55,057 nt of DNA, from positions 1 to 55,057 of the forward strand of contig QCDR01000009.1 in NCBI GenBank assembly GCA_003278705.1, in the 5' to 3' direction. Of the stretch, positions 54,767 through 55,057 are shown in pieces. Origin of the DNA: Prochlorococcus sp. AG-355-J23. GTDB taxonomy: Bacteria; Cyanobacteriota; Cyanobacteriia; PCC-6307; Cyanobiaceae. Within the stretch, counting starts at the first letter, position 1. The number at the start of each line of letters is the position of its first letter. A program made the position numbers and the translations under genes. Below the pieces are notes generated by a model, which made no database searches, was not told the DNA's origin, and saw nothing but the letters and a program-made list of their open reading frames with translations.

Positions 54767-54815
54767 GAGTATTTGTGATACTCAAGGGGGAAATAGAGGC
54801 GCAGCTATTTTCTCC
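54767..54815 (+). other. Tandem hairpins, possible structured RNA
   Basis: GAGTAT-TTGTG-ATACTC is followed after 2 nt by an 11-bp stem GGGGGAAATAG / CTATTTTCTCC around the loop AGGCGCAG. The second stem needs two G-U pairs, which would be mismatches on the other strand, so the RNA would be read from the plus strand. No T tract follows, so it is not a standard terminator. No known riboswitch was recognised. Confidence 0.4.
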
Positions 54816-54892
54816 GATTAAAGTACTATTTAAAGTAATAAAATGGGTTATATATCAGATATTGCAATGCGTCTTATACCCTATCAAGTTCT

Positions 54893-54910
54893 CGCACTAA
54901 TTTTCGCAAT
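54893..54910 (+). repeat. CGCA-type repeat, right copy
   Basis: CGCACTAATTTTCGCAAT, 62 nt before the partial tRNA. It matches 53499-53516 at 16 of 18 positions, and the following GTTACAATTTCTA also resembles GCTACAACTTTCTA after the left copy. Confidence 0.5.
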
Positions 54911-54971
54911 TTACATTTAGTTACAATTTCTAACTCGTGTTATACTAATGGGACACCTGTTTTTAGCCCTT

Positions 54972-55012
54972 CATGGCATGCAGGGGGTCAGCGGTTCGAG
55001 TCCGCTTGGCTC
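54972..55012 (+). repeat. Attachment-site-like repeat, partial tRNA-Ala copy
   Basis: Exact 41-bp copy of the anticodon-loop-to-acceptor part of tRNA-Ala, in the same orientation, without the 5' half. After one mismatch, ACTT also matches. It cannot fold into a tRNA. It marks the far edge of an insertion at the tRNA 3' end. Confidence 0.93.
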
Positions 55013-55057
55013 GACTTTATTCTCGTGTAATGAGACATATGGAATGGTTTGTTTTTA

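Noticed and set aside
54767..54815. Hairpin with AGAGGCGC resembling the start of a lysine riboswitch
   Set aside because: The remaining conserved parts of the L-box and any lysine gene are missing.
54843..54920. 25-codon ORF MGYISDIAMRLIPYQVLALI-type on the plus strand, after the hairpins
   Set aside because: Its 3' half is the CGCA-type repeat that also occurs non-coding at 53499, so the frame is probably accidental.
53360..55012. CRISPR-like repeat pair
   Set aside because: Only two copies 1.6 kb apart, and one is part of a functional tRNA.

Overview
This AT-rich window looks like a picocyanobacterial surface-polysaccharide genomic island. Prochlorococcus is the best guess, because of the very low GC, compact operons and a cyanobacterial-type exosortase unit. 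The genus is an inference; no marker gene is present. Almost every gene serves glycan building, export or decoration, and the right end carries the scar of a tRNA-targeted mobile element.

Layout. 1-5.9 kb: the 3' part of a polyprenyl-phosphate hexose-1-phosphate transferase, a GT2 glycosyltransferase and a complete dTDP-L-rhamnose operon (rfbA-C-D-B). 5.9-15.1 kb: an unrecognised large protein, then rfbF-rfbG-rfbH for CDP-deoxysugars, facing a TPP-dependent acetolactate-synthase-like enzyme, a HAD phosphatase, an HpcH/HpaI-type aldolase and a sugar epimerase. Together these could make a branched or chain-extended sugar. 15.1-18 kb: an ABC exporter and a sulfotransferase. 18-26.4 kb: nucleotide-sugar supply for GDP-mannose/GDP-L-fucose (manC, gmd, fcl), UDP-galactose (galE), UDP-glucuronate (ugd), UDP-galacturonate (4-epimerase) and UDP-xylose (decarboxylase).

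26.7-33.8 kb: a GT4, then a three-gene exosortase unit (PEP-CTERM-like substrate, membrane partner, exosortase), a dual-specificity-type phosphatase with a Wzc-like tyrosine kinase/copolymerase, and the divergent Wza-like exporter. 33.9-43.7 kb: a string of GT4/GT2 transferases, a Wzy-like membrane polymerase candidate, an acetyltransferase, an SDR, a WecA/WbpL-type initiating transferase and a WbpM/CapD-type dehydratase. 43.8-47.7 kb: a four-gene cassette matching the mycobacterial polyprenyl-phosphoryl-arabinose pathway (HAD-UbiA fusion, GtrA, DprE1-like, DprE2-like), followed by a GMC oxidoreductase broken by one stop codon, its small Tat-signal partner and a GT-C transferase that could use the lipid-linked pentose.

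52.5-55 kb is gene-poor and decayed. An intact tRNA-Ala(GGC) is followed 1.6 kb later by an exact 41-bp copy of its 3' half. Between them lie a frameshifted FkbM methyltransferase, an ORF remnant, alternating TTATCTA motifs, two hairpins and paired CGCA-type repeats at both ends. This is the expected picture of a decayed element integrated at a tRNA 3' end.

Taken together, the genes supply dTDP-, CDP-, GDP- and UDP-sugars plus a probable polyprenyl-linked pentose, two initiating transferases, a Wza/Wzc export system and an ABC exporter. At least two distinct surface glycans are therefore likely. No Wzx flippase and no RfbI/E3 reductase is visible.
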